From Roseomonas sp. (GTDB lineage: Bacteria; Pseudomonadota; Alphaproteobacteria; Acetobacterales; Acetobacteraceae): DNA of 64,000 nucleotides. Position 1 is the stretch's first letter. Every line of letters starts with the position of its first letter. This document shows, one piece after another, positions 9,536-18,264 of this stretch. Both the position numbers and the translations under genes were made by a program. The stretch covers positions 28,707-92,706 of the forward strand of contig JADCFX010000061.1 in assembly GCA_020249285.1 (NCBI GenBank), in the 5' to 3' direction. The notes beneath the pieces are model-generated. The model saw only the letters and a program-made list of their open reading frames with translations, did not search any database and was not told the DNA's origin.

Positions 9536-11953
9536 TTACGGTCGGGAATTCTTCTCTCGCCCAAGGAGAATTTCGCCAAGGCGCGCCAGATCCATCGCGG
9601 TGATCCCAAGCTGCGCCTTGATTTTTTCGGCAGCCGAAAATGCCCTGACGAGGCGTTGATGGATTTCCTCATAGGCGGGGTCATTGCCGAAATGCCGTCC
9701 CAGGATTTCAAGGCGATGCGCTGCACGCGCATGGATCTCAAGCATCAGGAAGCGATCATCAGAATAGGCTTCCGGGCTCGGCTCAAGGGCGGGCAGGATT
9801 TCCTCCTCAATGATTTCAAGAAGCATTTCACGACTATGCTCCTCAAGCCGCCAAAAAAAGGCAGAAAGCTGTTGGCGCCGCCGCGGGATCTGGAAAAGCG
9901 GCGTAAGGGCCAATGCTTCCAGTGTCTTGCCGATTTCCTCCGCACGGGTTGTCGCTTCGATCAGATCCTGTTCTGCAAGCTTGGGCAACGCTGTTTCGAT
10001 CCATTCTTCCAGGCTTTGGATCACTATTTCTGAAATACCGGGCGGCATGCCTGAGGCAAGGGAAGTGAAGGCCGCAGCATTTTCTGAAGAAAGAAGCAGG
10101 GTACGAAAGGCAGCGCGAAAGATATCGGCGCCTTCATTGGCTGGTCCGGTCAGAGCGCTACGGAGCAGACCGGTTGAAATCGGTGCGGTTCCTTGGCGGA
10201 GGACTTCCCAAAGTGATCCCGCATGGCGCCAAACGCCTGCTGCAAGGCGCATCATCGTGCGAAAATCTTCAGGCGTGAAGCCTTCATCAGCCCACCGAGA
10301 GCCTGGTGTGATTTTTTCGCAAAGCCGGGCCGCCGCTGCCCAAATCAGGCGTCCATAATGCTCAACAACGGCCAGGTCTGAGAATAGCGCGTTGCGCGTT
10401 GCCTCATTGGCTTCGGTCAAATGACTGTCCGGCAGTTCGCGCAGCAGCGCTAAAATAGGTTTCAGGGCAGCGCGCGGGATCGTTGCCGGGTTCTGGCGCC
10501 AGGCCGCCTGATTCACTAATGCCCCCGAAAGCGGCAGGAAAAGAAGCCGCGTCATGGTCACCGGGCGTGGTGGGCGAAGCCGCGCCAGCCTGGGGCGGAT
10601 GTCGGTCAACAGGTCGTCAAGCTTTGTCCTATCTGGCAGGCGATCAATCATGGCAATGATACGAAGTACGTTTTCGTCACTGGTTCCGCTCAGGTTTGCC
10701 GCCAGCCCACCAACCCCTGCGGTGGCCACCGGCTGTTGAGCTTGAGCGCTGTCTTGCCTTTCAGGGGTGGGTGGTTTTCTTGTGCCTTTGGCGGTGTATT
10801 TGGCTATCCGCACACGCCCTTGCCTAGTTGCAGGCCGAAGGCCCGCTTCGGTCATGCGGTTTTCGTAATTCAGGGTAAAGCCGATCAGGCCTTCATTGCG
10901 TGCGGTTATTTCAAGATGACGCCCGGTGCGCCAATCGGCGCCTTGGGAGATCACGCGCGCGAGCCGCAGCGGCGCAGATTGTGCCTGGTCCGAGGCGAAC
11001 CAGTCATGAACCTCACGCGGGAGAGGCGGCACGAATAAGGCCAATTCCCAGACCGCTGTGTGACGCAGTTCCGGCGGGGTGCGGCGCCAGATCGCAACCA
11101 ACACGCCCCAACCATCCAGTAGCCATTCCGTTCGTCTGGCCCTGTCAAGTACTTTGGCTGCGTTGATCCTTGGCCGGGCAAGCAGATCCACCATATCGCC
11201 AAGGCGCGCTTCAAGTTCCGCGTAAGCAAGCTCCACAAAATACAAAATTGTCTCGGTCGCGCTGATCAGGAAGCGGAGTGCTGGGGCTTCGCCATCCTTT
11301 TCGTCTTGTTCAAGGCAGCCCCGGAATTCCGTGAGCATGGAGGCGATTTCCTGCTTAAGGCGGATCAGTGGCGCCATTTCGGGCGCCACCGAAGGGCCAA
11401 GGCAGGAAAGGCTCGCGGCAAGCGCGCGAAGTGATTTGATCACTCCGGGATCAAGTGTCTCAAGTATTTTTTGTGCTTTTGGCTGCTGTTGATCAGCAGC
11501 GCCTTGCGTGGAAGCGTGCAACAGGCTTGCGGGTGGTGCCCCGGCAAGCTGGGCTGCGAATTGCGCAAGCAGTATTTTCTCATTGCGCTGTTCTTCCGCC
11601 AGTGCTTTCTTTGCTGCGCTGGCGACGTTCCGCCCTGCCATGCCTTCGCTGGCCACCTTCAGCGCTTCACGGCGTATGAATGTTGGATGGCACTCTTCCG
11701 ACTTCGAAAGAATATCCCACAATCGCAAATCGAACAGGGTGGGCGCACCAATATCGGGCAAGGCGCGCCATGGCATGACGTAGCTGCCCTTTGTCTGCGC
11801 AGGATTGACCAGGATGAGCTCGAAGCCACGGCCACCTGCATCCTGGCGGATTCGCGCCCCTAAAAGCCTATGGCTGGTGAAGGGCACGCTCGCGCCAAGT
11901 GATGCGAAGGAGGCTACTTCTTCGGACGAAGGTTTGGATTCTTCAGGTGTCAT
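9536..11953 (-). CDS. uncharacterised large helical protein, array paralog B
   Basis: A paralog of about 805 residues if the ATG at 11953 is used; a TTG four codons upstream (11965) is possible. Function unknown. Blocks in order: LGASVPFTSHRLLGARIR, GRGFELILVNPAQTKGSYVM, PTLFDLRLWDIL, WLLDGWGVLVAIWRR with PPLPREVHDW, DWRTGRHLEITARNEGLIGF followed by YENRM, a basic low-complexity linker, RPPRPVTMTRLLFLPLSGAL, GRLIWAAAARLCEK with VWRHAGSLW, and ITAMDLARLGEILLGREK. YENR groups it with paralog A. The gap to A is 156 bases and to C about 170 bases, too long for stop/start coupling, so separate promoters are possible. Confidence 0.8.
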   Translation of the reverse strand: MTPEESKPSSEEVASFASLGASVPFTSHRLLGARIRQDAGGRGFELILVNPAQTKGSYVMPWRALPDIGAPTLFDLRLWDILSKSEECHPTFIRREALKVASEGMAGRNVASAAKKALAEEQRNEKILLAQFAAQLAGAPPASLLHASTQGAADQQQPKAQKILETLDPGVIKSLRALAASLSCLGPSVAPEMAPLIRLKQEIASMLTEFRGCLEQDEKDGEAPALRFLISATETILYFVELAYAELEARLGDMVDLLARPRINAAKVLDRARRTEWLLDGWGVLVAIWRRTPPELRHTAVWELALFVPPLPREVHDWFASDQAQSAPLRLARVISQGADWRTGRHLEITARNEGLIGFTLNYENRMTEAGLRPATRQGRVRIAKYTAKGTRKPPTPERQDSAQAQQPVATAGVGGLAANLSGTSDENVLRIIAMIDRLPDRTKLDDLLTDIRPRLARLRPPRPVTMTRLLFLPLSGALVNQAAWRQNPATIPRAALKPILALLRELPDSHLTEANEATRNALFSDLAVVEHYGRLIWAAAARLCEKITPGSRWADEGFTPEDFRTMMRLAAGVWRHAGSLWEVLRQGTAPISTGLLRSALTGPANEGADIFRAAFRTLLLSSENAAAFTSLASGMPPGISEIVIQSLEEWIETALPKLAEQDLIEATTRAEEIGKTLEALALTPLFQIPRRRQQLSAFFWRLEEHSREMLLEIIEEEILPALEPSPEAYSDDRFLMLEIHARAAHRLEILGRHFGNDPAYEEIHQRLVRAFSAAEKIKAQLGITAMDLARLGEILLGREKNSRP

Positions 11954-12109
11954 GATTTTGGGCAAGCGCCATTTCGAATGTGGCGCCGACGGGGCGCGCG
12001 ACCTTTTGAGGGCGCGCCAAGCAGGCTATTCCTTGCCGGGCGCGGAATTCAGCTAATCCGGGAGTGTGGAGGGCTTCCAATGCGGGCAATGCCGGCCGTC
12101 GTTCTGCCA

Positions 12110-14644
12110 TCACCGGTCTCTCAGCCCCTGGCGACGTGCGCGAGAGAGAAACCGTTCCGCCGCATCATGGCCGATCAGGATCTCCTCGATCCGTGCCACT
12201 TCCATGGTAGTCATCGCGGACCCACCTTCCCCCTGCTGTCGCCTTTCAATATTTGCGCGAAACTCCTCCTGAAGGTCCTCATAGGGCTTCGGCGATCCGA
12301 TGCCACGGCCCGTATCTTCCAGGCTACGCGCTATCCTTGCCATACTCTCGATCTCCCCCAAGGTGTCACTATCCGCGGAAGTCATTTCAAGTAGTGCTTG
12401 AATCACGTATATTGAAACAACTTCCCGGTAGCTTGTTCGGCAGAATTGATCGAGGTTACGCCGATGCGCAACAAGCACTTTTGCATCAGTCTTGGCCGTA
12501 ATGCGCGGCAAGGCTTCAAGCGCTGCAATCACGGCGCCGATTTCCTTGGCAAGGCGCGCGCTGGTCCCGAAATCATCCTCAGCCAATTCTGGCAAGGTTG
12601 CGCCAACCCAGTTGTTCAGCACAGCCTCAACCACCGGAAGGGCTGGTGCCGGCAAGTCTGTCAGTAGGGCGACAAAATTCGAAGGGCGTTCGGCACGTTG
12701 CAGAAGAGTATCAAGGGCGGCAGCGAAGACCAGGTTCCCCTCATTTGCGGGACCGATCACTGCGGCACGTAAGGCTTCCGGCTGACAATCACCAACAACC
12801 TGTTGCATGCCATCCCATAGTGGCCCTGCATGACGCCACAAAGCACCCGCCAAAAAAATGATAGCGTCGAAATCCGGCTCAGCCAATCCTGCGCGCGACC
12901 AGGCGGCATTATAGACAAGACGCGGTGCCACAGCGCCTGCCGCGTACCACAATGGACGACCAGTCCGATCAATTAGCTTTTCATCTTCAAGGTTACCACC
13001 GCGCAAATGTACCGATAACGTATCGAGCTGGGAGCCCAGGACTTGGCTCAGCGACTCCAACAATGGGCCGAGCGCCGTGCGTGGAATGCGACCTTCCGTC
13101 CGCCGCCATTGCAATGGATCCATCAGCGCTCCGCCAAGAGGCAAGAACAGCAATCGCATGAGGCTTGCGGGCCGTGGCGGGCGCAGGCGCCTTAATCGCC
13201 GCAGTGATGGCCCAAGAAGACGCGCGTGGATTTCAGGATCGGCGAGCTTATCCACCAACGCCACAACCTGGCTCAATTTCTTATCAGACGCGGTTTCGAT
13301 TTTGCCGCGCAGCGCACGGGTTTCCCCTAAAGCATTGGTCCTGCTTCCTTGTCTCGCAGGCTTGGCCTTTTCAACGCGTACTTCTTTCGAAATGGGCGCT
13401 TGGGCGTCCCCGGGGATGATCTCTCGATCTGAGGTTTCCGCTTGTTGATTTTTGCGTTCCAGGCTGGTCTTGCCGCGCGGCAACACCATTGGAGAGATGC
13501 GGTTTTCGTAAGCAATGGAAAAACCGATCAGGTTTTCATTACGCGCGACCAGGTCCATCATGCTGCCAGTGCGCCAATCTGATTTGTCGCGCACAACTTG
13601 GGTAATCCGCCGCGGCAAGTCCCGCCAATCGCTGACCTCGCCCAACCAAGCTTTCGCTTCACGTGGCAGGATGGGCGCGATCAACGCGACTTCCCAAATG
13701 GATGTCCGGCGCTGGTTTAAATCAGCGCCTTGCCATAGCGCCATTGGAGTCTTCCATCCATCCAGGACCCAATCTGGCCCCCGGGCGCGTTCAATAATGC
13801 TGTTCTTCTCAGCCTTCCATTTCGGTATTAGCAGGCCAAGATCAGAAATCAGCGCGTCGGTACGGGCAAGGACAACTTCAGCGCATTCCACGGTTTGGCG
13901 GGCGCTTGCCACAACAAAGTTTGCAGCCATGACATGAGTAGCATCCTTCTGCTGATCACCTGCCCAGTCAGTGATTTCATCTGCCATCCGCCGAAGATCA
14001 GCCATCATTTGGCGCAGCCGCGCATCCTCACCGTCTATCTCCGGGGCGGCGCCACTGATGGCTATGGCCAGTTCTTCGAGATCGGCCGTGAAATCCGCAA
14101 GCGGCAGCCCGGCTATAGCAGCCGCGCGCCCTACAGCACGCTCTGCACGTTTCCTGAACGCTGGTCCATCTCCATCATGAGCGCGACCTGCCGATTCGTT
14201 TGGCGTTTCGGTAGCGACGATGAGGCTTTCAAGCAGCATGGAGCGCATCAAACGCTGGCTAGTCTGTTCTCGGCGCAGGGCATCTTTAGCGGCAAGTGCA
14301 GCCTGGCGACCGGCAAGGCCTAATGCTGCCAGCCTCTGCGCCTCATAACGTATGCCGATCGGGGAGATGTCTTCGCTTTTGGCCAGGCTTTCCCATAAAT
14401 GACGGTCGAAGAGTGTCGGCGAACAAATATCCGACATGGAGGACCACGGCAGAATCAGCACCCCCCGCCCACCCGAAGGATTGGTGACCACCATTTCGAA
14501 GCCGCGGCCAGACGCAGCGGCCCGGATACGTGCATTGAGCAACAAAGGCGTCGTGAAAGGGATCGTGGCGCCCCTTTCACGAAAGCTCGTCGGCTCAAAG
14601 GTATCCGACCGGAAGCGGTCAAGATCGGTGATGGAGTTGGACAT
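12110..14644 (-). CDS. uncharacterised large helical protein, array paralog A (first in transcription order)
   Basis: At 844 residues this is the longest copy and the promoter-proximal one. No known family, signal peptide or membrane segment. Blocks by residue: 24-84 (RGATIPFTTPLLLNARIR, NPSGGRGVLILPW, CSPTLFDRHLW), 291-334 (DWVLDGWKTPMALW, APILPREAKAWLG), 356-382 (DWRTGSMMDLVARNENLIGF, YENR), a charged linker 383-445, 484-525 (RRLRPPRPASLMRLLFLPLG, IPRTALGPL), 559-610 (DRTGRPLWYAAG, ALWRHAGPLW), and a C-terminal MTTMEVARIEEILIGHDAA. The first block is predicted beta-rich; the rest is helical. No clear Shine-Dalgarno precedes the ATG. Conserved Trp, Arg and Pro positions across all four paralogs argue for a shared fold and selection on each copy. 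Confidence 0.8.
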   Translation of the reverse strand: MSNSITDLDRFRSDTFEPTSFRERGATIPFTTPLLLNARIRAAASGRGFEMVVTNPSGGRGVLILPWSSMSDICSPTLFDRHLWESLAKSEDISPIGIRYEAQRLAALGLAGRQAALAAKDALRREQTSQRLMRSMLLESLIVATETPNESAGRAHDGDGPAFRKRAERAVGRAAAIAGLPLADFTADLEELAIAISGAAPEIDGEDARLRQMMADLRRMADEITDWAGDQQKDATHVMAANFVVASARQTVECAEVVLARTDALISDLGLLIPKWKAEKNSIIERARGPDWVLDGWKTPMALWQGADLNQRRTSIWEVALIAPILPREAKAWLGEVSDWRDLPRRITQVVRDKSDWRTGSMMDLVARNENLIGFSIAYENRISPMVLPRGKTSLERKNQQAETSDREIIPGDAQAPISKEVRVEKAKPARQGSRTNALGETRALRGKIETASDKKLSQVVALVDKLADPEIHARLLGPSLRRLRRLRPPRPASLMRLLFLPLGGALMDPLQWRRTEGRIPRTALGPLLESLSQVLGSQLDTLSVHLRGGNLEDEKLIDRTGRPLWYAAGAVAPRLVYNAAWSRAGLAEPDFDAIIFLAGALWRHAGPLWDGMQQVVGDCQPEALRAAVIGPANEGNLVFAAALDTLLQRAERPSNFVALLTDLPAPALPVVEAVLNNWVGATLPELAEDDFGTSARLAKEIGAVIAALEALPRITAKTDAKVLVAHRRNLDQFCRTSYREVVSIYVIQALLEMTSADSDTLGEIESMARIARSLEDTGRGIGSPKPYEDLQEEFRANIERRQQGEGGSAMTTMEVARIEEILIGHDAAERFLSRARRQGLRDR

Positions 14645-14811
14645 TTGGAAAATTTATCAGAAGGGCAGCGTAGTTGGAAAGTTTTCTCTTTGGGGTAGCG
14701 AAACTATTCCCTCATCAAGAGAGGGATTGTCGCAAGAAGTGGAGATTACATTGATTTGTTCAACCAATCGGCGAAAAATTTCAAGGCTTAGGTTCGAAAA
14801 AATTGCAGTCT
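14645..14811. other. gap upstream of the paralog array
   Basis: This 167-bp stretch is noticeably A+T-rich compared with its surroundings and contains an inverted repeat TCCCTC-ATCAAGA-GAGGGA (14708-14726). No T-run follows on either strand, so it is not a clear terminator. I cannot name a convincing -35/-10 pair; the array could be transcribed from here or from the kinase operon upstream. Confidence 0.4.
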
Positions 14812-15750
14812 TCACGCAACCCGGTGCAACAAAGGCGCATCCTGCTGAAGCCGTCGGCAATTCTCCGCGGCAATGCTGAAGGATCGGGCAAAGGTCCCGG
14901 TGGAAAGCCATGCCACATGCGGCGCCAGCACCACATTGGGCAAAGCGAGCAGCGGGTCTGCGGCATCAAGCGGTTCTGCGGCAAAGACATCCAGCCCCGC
15001 TGCGGCCAAATGGCCCGATTGCAGTGCCGCCACAAGCGCTGCCTGATCCACCAACCCGCCCCGTGCCGTATTCACCAGCACTGCCCGCGGCTTCATGCGT
15101 GCAATTGCCGCTTTATTAATCAGGCCACGCGTTTCAGGTGTTTCGGGAATATGGAGCGAAACCACGTCGCTTTCCGCCAAAAGCGCATCAAATGGGCGAA
15201 ATGTGCCGATCGCATCAGGCTTCGGGGCGTGGGCTGTGTACAAAACCTCACACCCCATGGTGTGTAGCACTGGGGCAAGCAGGCGGGGCACCGCCCCATA
15301 GCCCACCAAGCCCACCTTGCGCCCACCTAGTTCGAACAGCCCATCCTGTAGTGCAGGGGGCTGGGACCAACCCCGCCCGGCGCGGGTCTCCACATCAAAA
15401 TAGGCTATGCGGCGGAGCGCCCCCAACATCAGCAGCAGAGCCATCTCCGCCACCGCCCGGCTATTCGTGCCTGGCAGATTGCATACCGCAACGCCACGCG
15501 CGCGGGCTGCTTCAAGGTCAATCGTATTCACCCCTACGCCGATTTTCTGGATCAAGCGCAGCTTTGACGCCGCGGCGATGTCGGCGGCAGTGATGGGCCG
15601 CAGCACGTGCCAGATCACTTCAACCTCGGGCAGCAAGCGTACGTAAAGTGCCGCATCGGCTTCTGGACAAATAGTCAGGTCAATGCCGGGCAGTGCGGCC
15701 AACTGCGCCGCCAAACCCGGCCCCGCATCATAATGCAGCAGCACCTTCAT
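14812..15750 (-). CDS. D-isomer-specific 2-hydroxyacid dehydrogenase
   Basis: A 312-residue NAD(P)-dependent enzyme interconverting a 2-oxoacid and a D-2-hydroxyacid. Catalytic residues are in their usual places: R230 (LVNTARGG), E259 (FAAEPLD) and H278 (APHVAW). The Rossmann loop reads VGLVGYGAVP, with Pro where the third glycine of GxGxxG normally sits; this is unusual but seen in some branches. ATG at 15750 overlaps the enolase-like stop by four bases (ATGA), making it the last cistron of a coupled three-gene operon. The context suggests it reduces the oxoacid formed after the enolase-like step, but the substrate is unknown. Confidence 0.88.
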   Translation of the reverse strand: MKVLLHYDAGPGLAAQLAALPGIDLTICPEADAALYVRLLPEVEVIWHVLRPITAADIAAASKLRLIQKIGVGVNTIDLEAARARGVAVCNLPGTNSRAVAEMALLLMLGALRRIAYFDVETRAGRGWSQPPALQDGLFELGGRKVGLVGYGAVPRLLAPVLHTMGCEVLYTAHAPKPDAIGTFRPFDALLAESDVVSLHIPETPETRGLINKAAIARMKPRAVLVNTARGGLVDQAALVAALQSGHLAAAGLDVFAAEPLDAADPLLALPNVVLAPHVAWLSTGTFARSFSIAAENCRRLQQDAPLLHRVA

Positions 15751-17036
15751 GGGCGGGAACGCCCCAGATAGGCGCCGCCGGCAAATCGCGCCCGGGTGCC
15801 CAGGCTTTCTTCCACGCGAAGCGCCTCATTCCATTTGGCCATGCGCTCAGACCGCGCGAAGGAACCTACCTTTAACTGGCCAACGCCCCAGCCCATGGCC
15901 AGGTGGACAATGGTGACATCCTCGGTCTCGCCAGACCGCGCGCTGACAATGCCGGCGAAGCCGATTTCCCGCGCGGCATCCCAGGCGGCTTTGGCCTCGG
16001 TCAGGGTGCCGCGCTGGTTTGGCTTGATGAGCACGGTATTGGCCGCACCAATCGCCGCCGCGCGCCGCACCCGCGCCGCATCCGTCACCAGGAAATCATC
16101 CCCCACGACTTGGATGCGCCCGCCCACTTCGCGGGTAAAGGCGGCAAAGCCCGCCGCGTCATCTTCGGCCAGCGGGTCTTCGATGGAGGCGATGGGATAG
16201 GCCGCGATCCAGCCGAGCAACATGCGGATCATCTCATCCGTGCCAAGCTCTCGGCCTTCCAAGCCCAGCTTGTAGCGCCCGCCCTTGCCGAAATCCGTCG
16301 CCGCGATGTCGAGCGCAATCGCCACTTGCCGGCCCGGCACAAAACCCGCTTTTTCGATGGCAGCAACAAGGGTTTCCAAAGCCTGTTCATTGGCGGTGAA
16401 GGCCGGCCACCAGCCGCCTTCATCGGCCACACCCTGCAATAGCCCGCGCTGCTTCATGATGGCGCCGGCGGCGCGATAGACCTCGGCGGTCCAATCCAAA
16501 GCCTCGGCAAAGCTGGTGGCAGCCGGGCACATCACCAGAAAATCCTGGATATCCACACGCCGCCCGGCATGGGCGCCGCCACCCAGAATCTGGATTTGCG
16601 GCAGCGGCAATAAATCCGGCGCATCACCCCCCAGATAGCGCCAGAGCGGCAGCCCCGAAGCCGCCGCCGCCGCATGGGCAGCCGCCATGGAAACGGCGAG
16701 TGTGGCATTGGCGCCAAGCCGCGTTTTCTGCGGCGTCCCATCGCGCGCGATCAAGCGCGCGTCCAAAGCGGCTTGCGCTGCGGCATCCATGCCCAGCAGG
16801 GCAGGGGCCAATTCGCGGTTCACGGCATCCACCGCGCCAGTCACATCATACCCGCCAAAAGCTGCGCCGCCATCGCGCTTATCCAAAGCCTCACCACTGC
16901 CGGTGCTGGCGCCGGCGGGGGCGATGGCGCGGCCCGAGGCACCACCGGCCAGAGTGATTTCCGCCTCCACCGTCGGGCGGCCCCGACTGTCCCAAACGCG
17001 GCGGCCACGAATGGCGGTGATGATGGTGCTGCTCAT
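15747..17036 (-). CDS. divergent enolase-like protein
   Basis: Full-length (429 residues) enolase fold by motif order: DSRGRPTVE, the mobile loop GASTG, RLGANATLAVS, GGGAHAG, DEGG, SIEDPLAEDD, VGDDFLVT, IKPNQRGTLTEA and QLKVGSFARSER. Metal ligands D243, E286 and D313, the base K338, E206, H156 and K389 are present. Two active-site positions differ from ordinary enolases: the His of SHRSGE is Ala (SARSGE, A366), and the Glu of the DIQEF motif is Asp (D165). This therefore may not be the housekeeping enolase but a paralog acting on another phosphorylated hydroxyacid. It overlaps both neighbours by four bases, between a kinase and a hydroxyacid dehydrogenase. A weak true enolase remains possible. 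Confidence 0.82.
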   Translation of the reverse strand: MSSTIITAIRGRRVWDSRGRPTVEAEITLAGGASGRAIAPAGASTGSGEALDKRDGGAAFGGYDVTGAVDAVNRELAPALLGMDAAAQAALDARLIARDGTPQKTRLGANATLAVSMAAAHAAAAASGLPLWRYLGGDAPDLLPLPQIQILGGGAHAGRRVDIQDFLVMCPAATSFAEALDWTAEVYRAAGAIMKQRGLLQGVADEGGWWPAFTANEQALETLVAAIEKAGFVPGRQVAIALDIAATDFGKGGRYKLGLEGRELGTDEMIRMLLGWIAAYPIASIEDPLAEDDAAGFAAFTREVGGRIQVVGDDFLVTDAARVRRAAAIGAANTVLIKPNQRGTLTEAKAAWDAAREIGFAGIVSARSGETEDVTIVHLAMGWGVGQLKVGSFARSERMAKWNEALRVEESLGTRARFAGGAYLGRSRP

Positions 17037-18043
17037 GCGACGATTTCTTCCCCCCAGGCCGCGCGCACCGCCAGCAAGCGATCCTCGGGCCTGGTCAATA
17101 AGGCGCGCGCCATGCGGCGCACGCGGTTTTTGTCATATTCTTCTGTCAGGTATTCGACCGGGCTTTTACCGTCCACCCGTGCCAGGAAAAGCCCTGGCAA
17201 TAGCCGCGCCGCGCGCGCTTCCAGCGCATCCGCCGCTTCCCAGGTGATGCCCGCCAGGTAACACCCCGCCAGTGCTTCGAAGCAGGCCATGAAACCGGCG
17301 CTGGCCTTGGGCGCCCAGAGGCATTTCAGCAGAAGGTGATTGAGGCAAAAGGCAAGATCGAAAGCCGGGTCCCCCCACCAGGCGCATTCTGCATCCAAAA
17401 ACACCGGCCCCGCTGGGCCACACAGGATATTCTTTGGGCTCACATCGCCATGCACCAGCGTGCGCTTGCTGCGCGCTGTCACCGCAGCGATGTCTTCCAA
17501 CACCGCAGCCAAGTCTGGATGCGCCCGCGCGGTTGCCAGCAGATAAGGTTCCAGCCGTATGGCGTGGAAAATCTCATCCGTCGGGAAGGCTGCGGCCAAG
17601 CCAGGCTGCGCGGCGGCATGGGCATGGATGGCGGCGATGCGGCGCCCGACTTCAGCGGCGAAAGTCACATCCGCATGGCCATCGCGCAGCCGCGCCTTCC
17701 AGACCGGATGATCTTCGGGCGACAGAAATTCCATTGCGAGCGCGCCTGTCGCCTCATCCTGGCCGAGCAGTTTCGGCACAGCGCCAGGCAGGGCGCGATC
17801 CGCTTCGGCCAGCCATCGCGCCTCGTAGATATTGCGCACCACCGGGGCGCGCCAATCGGCGGCCACCTTCAGCTTGGGTAAAGCGCGTTTGACGCAAATA
17901 TCCCGCCCATCGGGCAGGCTGAGGCGCCAGATATCGGATGAAACACCGCCCGCCAGGGCCTCACCCCGCGCGCGCTGACCGGGCGCGAGCAGCCCCATGG
18001 CGGCAAGGCCGGCGGCGATGGGTTCTGGCAAGGGCTCAGGCAT
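17033..18043 (-). CDS. APH/choline-kinase-fold phosphotransferase
   Basis: A 336-residue small-molecule kinase of the aminoglycoside phosphotransferase superfamily. The Brenner-type catalytic loop is clear: LVHGDVSPKNIL (HGD 198-200, N205), followed by the metal-binding Asp in VFLDAEC (D217) and WWGDPAFDLAF. The N-lobe Lys is probably in CVKRAL (K52). It is the first cistron of an operon with the enolase-like and dehydrogenase genes, joined by an ATGA overlap. Inference: it phosphorylates a hydroxyacid or polyol that the enolase-like protein then dehydrates. An antibiotic-resistance role is unlikely from the context. Confidence 0.82.
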   Translation of the reverse strand: MPEPLPEPIAAGLAAMGLLAPGQRARGEALAGGVSSDIWRLSLPDGRDICVKRALPKLKVAADWRAPVVRNIYEARWLAEADRALPGAVPKLLGQDEATGALAMEFLSPEDHPVWKARLRDGHADVTFAAEVGRRIAAIHAHAAAQPGLAAAFPTDEIFHAIRLEPYLLATARAHPDLAAVLEDIAAVTARSKRTLVHGDVSPKNILCGPAGPVFLDAECAWWGDPAFDLAFCLNHLLLKCLWAPKASAGFMACFEALAGCYLAGITWEAADALEARAARLLPGLFLARVDGKSPVEYLTEEYDKNRVRRMARALLTRPEDRLLAVRAAWGEEIVA

Positions 18044-18209
18044 GGATCAACGCGTCAGCGCTTCGCCCGGAAGCCGCCAACACCGTAAATGCATGTCGAT
18101 ATCGCAAAAATCCCAGCGCGGCAGCACCTTACTCTCCCCCTATTCCAGCATGCCGATACAATGCTGCCCCATCCTGCCCGGCCTTGGCGCCGCTGCCAAA
18201 CCCTGTAGC

Positions 18210-18238
18210 CTGACCAGATGGAAAGCCTATGATATAAA
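18210..18238 (+). promoter_or_regulatory. candidate sigma-70 promoter for the HtrA-like gene
   Basis: CTGACC (18210-18215), a 17-bp spacer and TATAAA (18233-18238), about 26 bases before the ATG at 18265. It is the best promoter-like match in the 221-bp divergent gap. Confidence 0.5.
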
Positions 18239-18264
18239 AAGCCGAGACATTGAACCGAGACATC

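Noticed and set aside
17033..18043. Aminoglycoside resistance gene
   Set aside because: The fold matches, but the operon context (enolase-like protein and dehydrogenase) indicates metabolism.
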